Shown: positions 1 to 6,883 of the stretch, in pieces
Layout of the letters: every line of letters begins with the position of its first letter
Position numbering within the stretch: the first letter of the stretch is position 1
Assembly (NCBI GenBank): GCA_910579055.1
Contig: CAJTSU010000016.1
Location: 1-33,987 of the forward strand
DNA from: an uncultured Mailhella sp.
Lineage (GTDB): Bacteria > Desulfobacterota > Desulfovibrionia > Desulfovibrionales > Desulfovibrionaceae
Length of the DNA: 33,987 bases
Direction: 5' to 3'
Notes under the pieces: generated by a model
Seen by the model: only the letters and a program-made list of their open reading frames with translations
What the model was told of the DNA's origin: nothing
Database searches by the model: none
Program-made: the position numbers and the translations under genes

Positions 1-94
1 CCGCCCACCCCCGCCCCTCCCGGCGGAGGGTGGGGTCAAAATTTCAGGAACTGATGCGAAAAATTTTTCGCTCCCTTGATGCAAACTCTGAAGT

Positions 95-153
95 TCCAGC
101 AGGCGCAAAAAAGCCTCTTCCACTTTGGAAGAGGCTTTTTTGCGCCTGCTGGA
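95..153 (-). terminator. Bidirectional intrinsic terminator after asd
   Basis: A perfect inverted repeat with arms 95-122 and 126-153 and a 3-nt loop. The core is GCCTCTTCCA paired with TGGAAGAGGC, bordered by A6 on one side and T6 on the other, so it can act on either strand. It lies about 40 bp past the asd stop codon and most likely ends asd transcription. The stem continues 11 bp beyond the A/T tract, which is longer than a terminator needs. The first 90 bases of the window hold GC-rich inverted repeats and no gene I can recognise. Confidence 0.85.
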
Positions 154-191
154 GTATTCCTCTTATCAGAAGAATAGCACTCGATAATACT

Positions 192-1241
192 CTACAGGAA
201 CATATCCGGCTTGCGCACCGCCACCAGATCGCGTTCCAGCAATTCCTCAGCGATCTGCACCGCATTGAGCGCCGCGCCCTTGCGGATATTATCAGCCACA
301 ATCCACAGATTGAGGCCGTTGGCAATACTCTCGTCCTCCCGGATACGTCCCACAAATACCGGGTCTTCCCCGGTCGCCTCCACGGCCAGCGGATAAATAT
401 TCTGAGAAGGATTATCCAGAACACGCACACCCGGAGCGGTTGCCAGGACAGCGCGAGCGTCTCGGGCGTTCAGCTTCTTTTCCGTCTCAATGTTGACCGA
501 CTCGGAATGGCCGTAAAATACGGGTACGCGCACGCAGGTGGCAGTCACACGGATTTTCGGGTCTTCCAAAATCTTGACGGTTTCATTCACCATCTTCATT
601 TCTTCCTTGGTGTATTCATTTTCCAGGAAGACATCAATGTGAGGCAGGCAGTTGAAGGCGATCCGGTGGGGGTAAACCTCCACTTCAGGTTCCTGCACAT
701 TGAAAAGTCGGCGTACCTGACGCTCCAGCTCGTTGATTCCCTTCTGACCCGTACCGCTTACGGCCTGATAGGTGGAAACCACGATACGGCGGATGCCCGC
801 CGCGTCATGCAGGGGCTTCAGCGCCACCACCATCTGAATAGTGGAGCAATTCGGGTTGGCGATAATGCCGTTGTGCTCTTCCAGTGCGTGCGGGTTTACT
901 TCCGGCACCACCAGCGGGCAGCGATCATCCATGCGCCAGGCGCTGGAATTGTCCACCACCACACAGCCGGCGGCCACCGCATGGGGGGCAAAAAGCAGGG
1001 AAGCACTTCCGCCGGCGGAGAACAGCGCCATATCAATCCCCTTGAAGGAATCCTTGGTCAGCTCCTGTACGGTGAGTTCTTCCCCATCTTCCCCGAACGG
1101 CACCTTTTTACCCGCCGACCGGGCGGAGGCCAGCGCCACTATCCGGGAAGCGGGAAATTTGCGACCGGCCAAAGTATTCAGCATTTCACGCCCTACAGCG
1201 CCGGTAGCGCCGACCACGGCCACAACGAGAGATTTTTCCAT
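192..1241 (-). CDS. asd: Aspartate-semialdehyde dehydrogenase
   Basis: 349 residues. It reduces aspartyl phosphate to aspartate semialdehyde with NADPH, at the branch point to lysine/diaminopimelate, threonine and methionine, in the cytoplasm. The N-terminal nucleotide-binding loop GATGAVGREM is at residues 11-20 and the catalytic cysteine is C132 in ANPNCSTIQM. Length and motifs are normal for the family. The open frame extends 26 codons upstream, but the ATG at 1241 fits the family N-terminus (MEKSLVVAVVGATG) and has an AGGAAA ribosome site just before it. It lies downstream of hisC and the cmk-moaC gene on the same strand, separated by a 400-bp repeat-containing gap, so it probably has its own promoter. 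A strong terminator follows. Confidence 0.95.
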   Translation of the reverse strand: MEKSLVVAVVGATGAVGREMLNTLAGRKFPASRIVALASARSAGKKVPFGEDGEELTVQELTKDSFKGIDMALFSAGGSASLLFAPHAVAAGCVVVDNSSAWRMDDRCPLVVPEVNPHALEEHNGIIANPNCSTIQMVVALKPLHDAAGIRRIVVSTYQAVSGTGQKGINELERQVRRLFNVQEPEVEVYPHRIAFNCLPHIDVFLENEYTKEEMKMVNETVKILEDPKIRVTATCVRVPVFYGHSESVNIETEKKLNARDARAVLATAPGVRVLDNPSQNIYPLAVEATGEDPVFVGRIREDESIANGLNLWIVADNIRKGAALNAVQIAEELLERDLVAVRKPDMFL

Positions 1242-1280
1242 ATCGCTTTCCTGTGTTTGACGCGGCACGCACCGCAAATA

Positions 1281-1370
1281 GAGCAATTTCACGTTGAAAT
1301 TGCTCATGGAGTTGAGCAAGGCAAGACGTATCTCTGCTCTCCTTATCCGTAAGGCGTTTCCCGCTGGCGG
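1281..1370 (+). repeat. Dispersed intergenic repeat R1, copy 1
   Basis: Begins with a perfect 11-bp hairpin (1281-1291 paired with 1295-1305, loop CGT). It continues with GAGTTGAGC and a block around 1331-1368 containing CTCTCCTTATCCGTAA. The hairpin position, the GAGT(T/C)GAGC sequence and the second block all recur in the copy at 33856-33945, and the second block recurs inverted at 21145-21192. It occupies the 5' side of the 400-bp gap before asd (1242-1641). The rest of that gap holds no gene I can support. Confidence 0.7.
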
Positions 1371-1641
1371 CTAAAGACATGGGCAGCAGAGCAAACTCCG
1401 GCTTCGGCATGAAACCTGCGGTCATGTATGACGGCAAAGTTAAACTGCCCGGAGCTCTTATAGTCTGGGGCGCGCATGAACAGACGCGCGCTATGGTCAC
1501 TCCTTGCACCGGGGCCGGAAGCCTGTCAAGCCGTGCGCGAAGCGTCACAAAGCTCCCGGGAGGAGCATTTCCCCATAACACTATGCTGCCACAGAGCGTT
1601 TGCTTTCATTGACGCTATGCCCGGCACGCTTCCCAAGCGTA

Positions 1642-2808
1642 TTACGCCTGGAAATCGCCGCTTTTGCCGCCGCTCTTGTATACCAGCCGCACATCCCGGA
1701 TGATCATGTCTTTCTGCACAGCCTTGGCCATATCATATATCGTGGCCGCAGCCACCTGCACAGCCATGATCGCTTCCATTTCCACCCCGGTCTTGCCGCT
1801 GACGTGCACCTCGCTTTCCAGCAGCACGGAAGGGGGCTCATCCCGGATTTCAAAACGTATATCAGCGTAATTGATCATCAGGGGATGGCTGAGGGGGATC
1901 AGTTCCCAGGTGCGCTTGGCGGCCATAATGCCCGCCACCTTGGCCACGGCCAGTACGTCGCCCTTGGGCAGAGCCTCGCGTTTCAGCAGGTCGAGCGTGG
2001 AGGCGCTCATTTCCACCACGGCGCGGGCGCGGGCCACACGCCGGGTTTCCAGCTTGTCGCCCACATCCACCATATGCAGGCTGCCGTCCCCGGCCAGATG
2101 GCTGAAAGCGGGGCTGGCGCGGCGCAAGCCTTCGCGCCCGAAAGCCGCGTGGACGGAGTTGATCAGCACGCGCAGCACGCCGTCAAGCTCAAGATCGGAC
2201 GTATCCACCCGCACGGCATCGTGAGCCGGACGCAGAGGATCGACAGCACGTTCGCGGTCCTGTTTATCGCGTGAGAGGATATTGGCCAGCACCGTATCAA
2301 AATCGGCCTCTTCCCCCTTGGCCTGTAATTCCTTGAAGCGGCGCTCAGCCCGGACTTCCGGCCGCGCATCGAGGAAAAACTTGCGCCGGGCATTCGGAAA
2401 GACTCTGGTTCCCATGTCGCGGCCTTCCGCCACCAGCGAAACCCCTGACCCAAGCCGCTGTTGAGCCGCTTGCAACTCGCTCCGCAGAGCAGGCAGCCTG
2501 GCCACCAGAGAAGCCAGGCGCCCCGCCCGTTCGCTGCGAATTTCCTCGCCCACGGGCTTGCCGTCACAATACAAAACCCATGCGCTATTCTTGTCCCGGT
2601 GCAGGGTGAATTGAAAGGCGGCACAGCGGCGGCGCAACTCTTCTTCCGGCAGATCGGCGGCCTCCGCCCCAAGAGCAAGCCCCAGAGCGCGGTACATCGC
2701 TCCGGTGTCAAGGTAGGCGATGCCCAGCTCTGCGGCCAGCCGTCGAGCCAGAGTGCTTTTACCTACCCCTGCCGGGCCGTCTATGGTGATCACAAAAGGC
2801 CTGTTCAT
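1642..2808 (-). CDS. cmk-moaC: Fused cytidylate kinase and MoaC (cyclic pyranopterin monophosphate synthase)
   Basis: 388 residues in one uninterrupted frame. Residues 1 to about 228 are a complete cytidylate kinase (CMP/dCMP to CDP/dCDP): P-loop GPAGVGKST at 11-19, YLDTGAMYRA at 32-41, EGRDMGTRVFP at 128-138, and SRDKQDRERAVDPL near 179-192. Residues about 235-388 are a complete MoaC, which converts the 3',8-cyclo-GTP product of MoaA to cyclic pyranopterin monophosphate in molybdenum cofactor synthesis. The signs are HMVDVGDKLETRR at 245-257, AGIMAAKRTWELIPLSHPL at 292-310, KTGVEMEA at 339-346, and AVQKDM at 363-368. Both halves keep their family motifs, so both may be active. These two enzymes normally come from separate genes. 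The gene follows hisC by 91 bp on the same strand. Confidence 0.92.
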   Translation of the reverse strand: MNRPFVITIDGPAGVGKSTLARRLAAELGIAYLDTGAMYRALGLALGAEAADLPEEELRRRCAAFQFTLHRDKNSAWVLYCDGKPVGEEIRSERAGRLASLVARLPALRSELQAAQQRLGSGVSLVAEGRDMGTRVFPNARRKFFLDARPEVRAERRFKELQAKGEEADFDTVLANILSRDKQDRERAVDPLRPAHDAVRVDTSDLELDGVLRVLINSVHAAFGREGLRRASPAFSHLAGDGSLHMVDVGDKLETRRVARARAVVEMSASTLDLLKREALPKGDVLAVAKVAGIMAAKRTWELIPLSHPLMINYADIRFEIRDEPPSVLLESEVHVSGKTGVEMEAIMAVQVAAATIYDMAKAVQKDMIIRDVRLVYKSGGKSGDFQA

Positions 2809-2899
2809 GCAATCTTCCCCATACGCCGTACGGCGCGTTGAAATATCCGTTCCGCATATGCGGCTGTCAAGCGCATTTCTTTCGGCAGCACAAGCAGGG

Positions 2900-4045
2900 T
2901 TATGCGCCGAGAATTTCCCGACAAAGGCTTATGAAGAAAAGATTCTCCTCCTCCTGCCCCACAGTGACGCGCAACCAGTCCGGCAGACGGTATGCGCCGA
3001 GCCCCCTGATGATCATGCCGCGCTCCAGCAGCCGGGTGTGCAAATCCTTTGCCGAAACAGTTCCCGCCGGAGGAGAGAACATGACGAAATTGGACTGGCT
3101 GGGAATGACCGTGCATCCCATATCCCGCAGCTCGCGGGAAATCAGTTCCCGCCCCTCACGGGCAACGCGCAGGCTTTCTCGCCGGAATTCGTCATCCGCC
3201 AGCGCGGCCAGAGCCGCTTCCTCTGCGAGCACATTCAGCGAGAACGGCAGACGCACGCGCCACAGGTAATCGGCCAGCACCGCGGGCAGAATGGCGTAGC
3301 CGATACGCAACCCGGCCAGACCATAAATTTTGGAAAAAGTGCGCATGAGGACGACGTTGGGCAGGCGCTCAAGCCTCGACAGTAATGACTGCCCCTCGTC
3401 CGCAAACTCCATGTACGCCTCGTCCACCACCAGCAGGCAGGAGGAAGGGAGGGCGCCGGACAGCTCTTCCAGCAATTCGGGCGAGGCAAGGCGTCCGGAA
3501 GGATTATCCGGTGAGGTGACAAATACCAGCGTCGTATTTTCGTCCACCAGCTTCAGCATGGCGGCAAAGTCAAAATCAAAGTCATCTTTCAGCGGCGCGC
3601 GGCGCAGTTCCACTCCCGCCATTTTCGCCTGCGTGACGTACAAGCCGAAACAGGGAGAAAACGCCACAGCATTGTGCACCCCGGGCACGGCCCGCACCCT
3701 GAACAGCAGGTCAATGACTTCATCAGAGCCGTTACCCACAAAAATACGCTCCGGCCCGACATGGTAACGGGCAGCCAGAGCGCGCACCAGACGGGGATTC
3801 CCCGCCTGGGGATAACGGAACGAACGATCCAGCGCAGCAAGCATGGCCTTCCGGGCAGAAGGAGGCACCCCCAGAGAATTTTCATTGCTGGCAAGCTTGA
3901 TCACCCGATTCAGGCCGTAGCGAAGGCGTATCTCCTCCATGCTCAACCCTGGTTCATATGCCTCGAATTCGGCCACTTCCGGCCGCACATCCGTGCAGGA
4001 CGTAAAAGAAGCTTTCCCCTGCCCCGTATCCATTTGTTCTGTCAT
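2900..4045 (-). CDS. hisC: Histidinol-phosphate aminotransferase
   Basis: 381 residues. A PLP-dependent class I/II aminotransferase converting imidazole-acetol phosphate and glutamate to histidinol phosphate in histidine synthesis. Visible are the substrate-side LASNENSLG (51-59), GNGSDEVIDL (104-113), SPDNPSG (178-184), VVDEAYMEF (206-214) and the PLP lysine K239 in TFSKIYGLAGLRIGY. The frame is open for 76 codons upstream, but ATG 4045 is preceded by AGGA at a 7-nt spacing and gives a normal-length protein. That upstream stretch is a palindrome-rich region, not coding. No other his gene is nearby. It is probably co-transcribed with the cmk-moaC gene. Related aminotransferases for other substrates share the fold, so the substrate is inferred. 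Confidence 0.9.
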   Translation of the reverse strand: MTEQMDTGQGKASFTSCTDVRPEVAEFEAYEPGLSMEEIRLRYGLNRVIKLASNENSLGVPPSARKAMLAALDRSFRYPQAGNPRLVRALAARYHVGPERIFVGNGSDEVIDLLFRVRAVPGVHNAVAFSPCFGLYVTQAKMAGVELRRAPLKDDFDFDFAAMLKLVDENTTLVFVTSPDNPSGRLASPELLEELSGALPSSCLLVVDEAYMEFADEGQSLLSRLERLPNVVLMRTFSKIYGLAGLRIGYAILPAVLADYLWRVRLPFSLNVLAEEAALAALADDEFRRESLRVAREGRELISRELRDMGCTVIPSQSNFVMFSPPAGTVSAKDLHTRLLERGMIIRGLGAYRLPDWLRVTVGQEEENLFFISLCREILGA

Positions 4046-4064
4046 GCCGCAGTCCTGAAAATGG

Positions 4065-4108
4065 GGGCGCGTTCCGGCGCGGACAGAAGTCCGCGCCGGA
4101 ACGCGCCC
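4065..4108. repeat. Perfect 20-bp GC-rich palindrome before hisC
   Basis: Arms 4065-4084 and 4089-4108 are exact reverse complements around the loop AGAA. It begins 20 bp upstream of the hisC start codon and has no T tract, so it is not a standard intrinsic terminator. More short hairpins follow in the same gap (ATCCTGC/GCAGGA near 4123, GATTGCCG/CGGCAATC near 4233). The 4046-4319 gap holds no gene. In a hisC transcript starting upstream, the palindrome would fold just before the ribosome site. Confidence 0.8.
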
Positions 4109-4319
4109 GGATTTGATGACACATCCTGCACGCAGGACGTGTGCCACCAGCGGTATTGCCGCCGCTGATGAAAAAGCGCAAAAATCCGCCGCCCGGCGGC
4201 GCGGCAAACCCGCGGCCTGCACCTGATTTTGGAGATTGCCGGCGTTATCGGCAATCCCGCCGCAGGGCGACAAACATTGGGAACAGCCTTAAAGCGACGT
4301 ATGACGCCTTTGCCGTGCC

Positions 4320-4787
4320 CTATTTGGGCTCGTCTTGCATCAAATCGTCGGAAGGCCGGATAGTCAATACCGGGCGGGAGGAATTTTTGACCACCTTTTC
4401 AGCCACTGAGCCGAAGAGAATACGGTCAATACCCTTGCGTCCGTGGGTGCCCATGACAATCAGATCGGCATCTTCATTTTCCGCAAGGCTGAGAATTTCT
4501 TCCGCGGCATAGCCGACGACGACCTCGGCCTTCACCTGCACCTCGGGGAAGTGTTCAGTCACGAAATCAGTCATGGCCTTTTCCGCGCCGGACACAATTT
4601 CACCCACAAAGCTGTCGATGGTGTTGGGCGGAACATGGAACCCCGTATACTGGGTCAGCGTGGGAGCGGCGTACACGGCAACAATGCTCGCGCCGGACAT
4701 CTTCGCCAGCATGGTCGCGTATTCCGCCACCAGCTTGCTGTGCTCGGAAAGGTCAAGAGCACATACGATTTTCTGCAGCTTCGCCAT
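4320..4787 (-). CDS. Universal stress protein (UspA family)
   Basis: 155 residues, a single UspA domain: a cytoplasmic ATP-binding stress protein of the MJ0577-like type. The nucleotide-binding signature G-x2-G-x9-G-S is present as GTHGRKGIDRILFGS near residues 121-135, and the N-terminus KIVCALDLSEHSKLVAEYA is typical. The frame extends 74 codons upstream, but ATG 4787 has AGGAG seven bases before it and matches the usual family start. A well-formed sigma-70 promoter lies about 100 bp upstream on the same strand. Divergent from the unknown gene at 5088. The exact stress role cannot be read from sequence. Confidence 0.93.
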   Translation of the reverse strand: MAKLQKIVCALDLSEHSKLVAEYATMLAKMSGASIVAVYAAPTLTQYTGFHVPPNTIDSFVGEIVSGAEKAMTDFVTEHFPEVQVKAEVVVGYAAEEILSLAENEDADLIVMGTHGRKGIDRILFGSVAEKVVKNSSRPVLTIRPSDDLMQDEPK

Positions 4788-4889
4788 GTCATATCTCCTG
4801 CGTTTGGCCGGAGAGGCTGGAAAGCCCCGGGCCGATGAGTGTCGCCGGGAGGCGGGCGACAATCCGCGCCGATCCTGTCCGACGTTTAT

Positions 4890-4918
4890 ATAATAGGTCT
4901 TTTGGGCCGCGTAGACAA
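4890..4918 (-). promoter_or_regulatory. Sigma-70 type promoter for the universal stress gene
   Basis: On the minus strand, -35 TTGTCT (4913-4918), a 17-bp spacer and -10 TATTAT (4890-4895), about 100 bp before the uspA-type start. A second minus-strand candidate, TGCTATAAT (extended -10, 5024-5032), lies further upstream without a clear -35. The rest of the 4788-5087 gap holds no gene. Confidence 0.6.
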
Positions 4919-5002
4919 GCCCTGAGGCAAAGAGTACCCTACAGGCAGAAAATGCCGGATAAAAACACGGCATCGGGCGGAATTCTTTGCCTGCGTTTAT
5001 TT

Positions 5003-5031
5003 TTAACAATTACAATTCAATGCATTATAGC
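5003..5031 (+). promoter_or_regulatory. Possible promoter for the gene at 5088
   Basis: TTAACA (5003-5008), 17-bp spacer, TATAGC (5026-5031), on the plus strand in an AT-rich stretch 57 bp before the ATG. The -10 matches consensus in 4 of 6 positions. It overlaps the minus-strand TGCTATAAT, so the two could compete for RNA polymerase. Confidence 0.4.
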
Positions 5032-5087
5032 ATAGACATCTTTTTGGCATCTTTTTTGCTTGCAGAGAGATAAACAAGGGAGGCTCC

Positions 5088-5603
5088 ATGAATATCAACA
5101 CTGAACTGGAACGTCTTCGGGCGACGGAACAACTCCAGCGGGAAGCGGGAGGAGCGGCGGCGCAGTCCGCGCCTGCCGGAGATTTCGGAGCCCTTCTTGC
5201 GCAACATATGGAACGGGGAACAAGTTCCGGCCCTTCGCCCGACGCATTGCGCGCGCTTGGCGATCCCCTGCGCCTTGCCAACCTCGACGTGATGACGTTG
5301 GGCGACTTTGACGGCGCGGAGAAGAACGGAACCGACGACGGCCTTATGCAGGCCCTGACCGGAGGCCTGAACACGACGCTGAACAGCATCGATCGTTATG
5401 CTTCCATGCTGAGCGGCCGGAACGCCGACACGCTGAAGTCCGCCTACGGCGAACTTGATGCGCTGGATTCTTCCCTGGCCCAGCTGCGCAAGAATCTGGG
5501 CAGACTGCCCAAGGCCGAACCCGCGTTGGAAGGCATGATCAACGAGCTGGAAGTGCTCGCCGCCACCGAACGGATCAAGTTTGACCGGGGCGATTATTTG
5601 TAA
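5088..5603 (+). CDS. Uncharacterised 171-residue protein
   Basis: I do not recognise this family. The protein has no signal peptide or membrane segment. The N-terminal 45 residues are Ala/Gln/Gly-rich and probably flexible (LQREAGGAAAQSAPAG). The C-terminal 110 residues look helical, with a heptad-like stretch LDALDSSLAQLRKNLGRL near 122-139 and the end EVLAATERIKFDRGDYL. A strong AGGGAGG ribosome site sits 4 bases before the ATG, and an intrinsic terminator follows within 25 bp, so it is a well-defined single-gene unit. Overall it resembles small cytoplasmic helical proteins such as those near motility or secretion genes, but nothing in the window supports such a role. Confidence 0.75.
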   Translation: MNINTELERLRATEQLQREAGGAAAQSAPAGDFGALLAQHMERGTSSGPSPDALRALGDPLRLANLDVMTLGDFDGAEKNGTDDGLMQALTGGLNTTLNSIDRYASMLSGRNADTLKSAYGELDALDSSLAQLRKNLGRLPKAEPALEGMINELEVLAATERIKFDRGDYL

Positions 5604-5627
5604 GAATAAGGCTTGCCGGAAATCGGA

Positions 5628-5665
5628 ATATACCCCGCTGTCACATGCCAGCGGGGTATATTTTT
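5628..5665 (+). terminator. Intrinsic terminator after the 5088 gene
   Basis: 13-bp perfect stem (5628-5640 with 5649-5661; ATATACCCCGCTG) with an 8-nt loop, followed by TTTTT at 5661-5665. It lies 25 bp past the stop codon of the preceding gene and separates it from lapG. Confidence 0.9.
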
Positions 5666-5732
5666 GGGTGCGCCCTGTGCGGTGCCAGCGCCATCAGCAC
5701 GGTTCCGCAGCAGAGCCCTTCCGAAATAATGC

Positions 5733-6725
5733 TTGAGCGTTGGAGCGGAACTTTTTACACTCTTTTCTGAAATGACCCGAAGATTTGTCGTGCGTGAGGA
5801 CGCAGAGCGGTTGGCAGAACATGACCGTTCTGAGGTGTTGAAAAAGCGGAATTGCATTGCGTTGATTCCGGTCTTTGCGCTGGCGTTTGTGTTGTGCAGG
5901 AGCGGAGAGCTGAGGTCGGATTCTTCCGTACTCCACAGCCCCGCGTTCGCGAAGGGAGTGGTATCTGAAACGGCGACGGAGAACTCCGGCAAACCTGGTG
6001 AAAGCGCGGAAAAAGAGACAGCGTCCGGGGAAGATTCGGTTGCAGGGCTGACCCCGGATAACGCGCCGCCGGAACTTTCCCGTATCGAACAAGAGGCGGC
6101 GGAAACGGTCGGGAAAGGCGAAAAAAAAGGATCTGCACCCGGAAAGGGCGGAGCGTGGGGGCCGCCCGCGAAAATACGACTCTTTGGCACGGTAGAGTTC
6201 CGGCAGTCCAATACCGCACTCCAGTCCTGGCAGAGCATGCTGAAGCGCAATGCCAAAAACCCGCTGTTTGTACCGGGCAGCAGGCTGAATTCCTCCACCA
6301 CATGGGATCAGTTCAAGGCCAAGGCCGCGAAGCTCAACGGGCTGGACTTGCTGCGTCTGGTCAACAATTTTTGGAACAACTGGCCGTACCGGGAAGACCG
6401 TGATGTCTACAAGCAGTCGGACTACTGGGCCGCGCCCTGGGAATTTCGCAAAAACTCGGGCGATTGTGAAGATTACAGCATCGCCAAATATTTTACCCTG
6501 CGCGCACTGGGGGTGCCGAAGGAAAACATGCGAGTCGTCGTGCTTATGGAAACCATCCGTAACCTTCCTCATGCGGTGCTTGTGGTGTACCTGGGCGACG
6601 ATGCCTATGTGCTCGACAACCTGAACAGACAGGTTCTGTCGCATTCACGCCTGAAGAGTTATGAGCCGCGGTTTTCCATTAATGAAGATTACCGGTGGGC
6701 GCATATGAAACCCAAGAAACAGTAG
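5733..6725 (+). CDS. lapG: LapG-like periplasmic cysteine protease (transglutaminase-like, BTLCP)
   Basis: 330 residues from the TTG at 5733; the in-frame ATG at 5772 is an alternative, and neither has a good ribosome site, so the start is uncertain. A hydrophobic signal or anchor segment (CIALIPVFALAFVLC, residues 41-55) follows KKR and points to export. Residues 60-145 are low-complexity linker. The catalytic domain is 148-330, with the Cys-His-Asp triad visible as C245 (NSGDCEDYS), H280 (NLPHAVLVV) and D295 (VLDNLNRQ). In the characterised Lap system, the protease cuts large type I-secreted adhesins near the N-terminus to release biofilms and is held inactive by the inner-membrane c-di-GMP receptor LapD. 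No adhesin or type I exporter lies in the window. The next gene is a membrane protein with a degenerate c-di-GMP domain, a plausible partner. Confidence 0.85.
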   Translation: MSVGAELFTLFSEMTRRFVVREDAERLAEHDRSEVLKKRNCIALIPVFALAFVLCRSGELRSDSSVLHSPAFAKGVVSETATENSGKPGESAEKETASGEDSVAGLTPDNAPPELSRIEQEAAETVGKGEKKGSAPGKGGAWGPPAKIRLFGTVEFRQSNTALQSWQSMLKRNAKNPLFVPGSRLNSSTTWDQFKAKAAKLNGLDLLRLVNNFWNNWPYREDRDVYKQSDYWAAPWEFRKNSGDCEDYSIAKYFTLRALGVPKENMRVVVLMETIRNLPHAVLVVYLGDDAYVLDNLNRQVLSHSRLKSYEPRFSINEDYRWAHMKPKKQ

Positions 6726-6883
6726 AGCATTAAAATGTAAGATGTGCCTGGCGTATTGGTATTGAACGTGTCAGGGCGCTTCCGGCGGATGTTCCGCGAG
6801 AATCCGCGCCGCATGAGGGAGCGCAGGGCGAATTTGTTCCCCGTATTGATGATTTCAGGCGCGAAATGTTGAAGGAGACAGAC

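Noticed and set aside
1186..1581. Minus-strand frame of 131 codons between cmk-moaC and asd
   Set aside because: It runs through repeat R1 and overlaps the asd start; no ribosome site or protein-like pattern was seen.
6866..6883. ATG at 6866 as start of the HD-GYP gene
   Set aside because: It has no ribosome site, and the GGAG site lies inside it at the right distance for the ATG at 6884.
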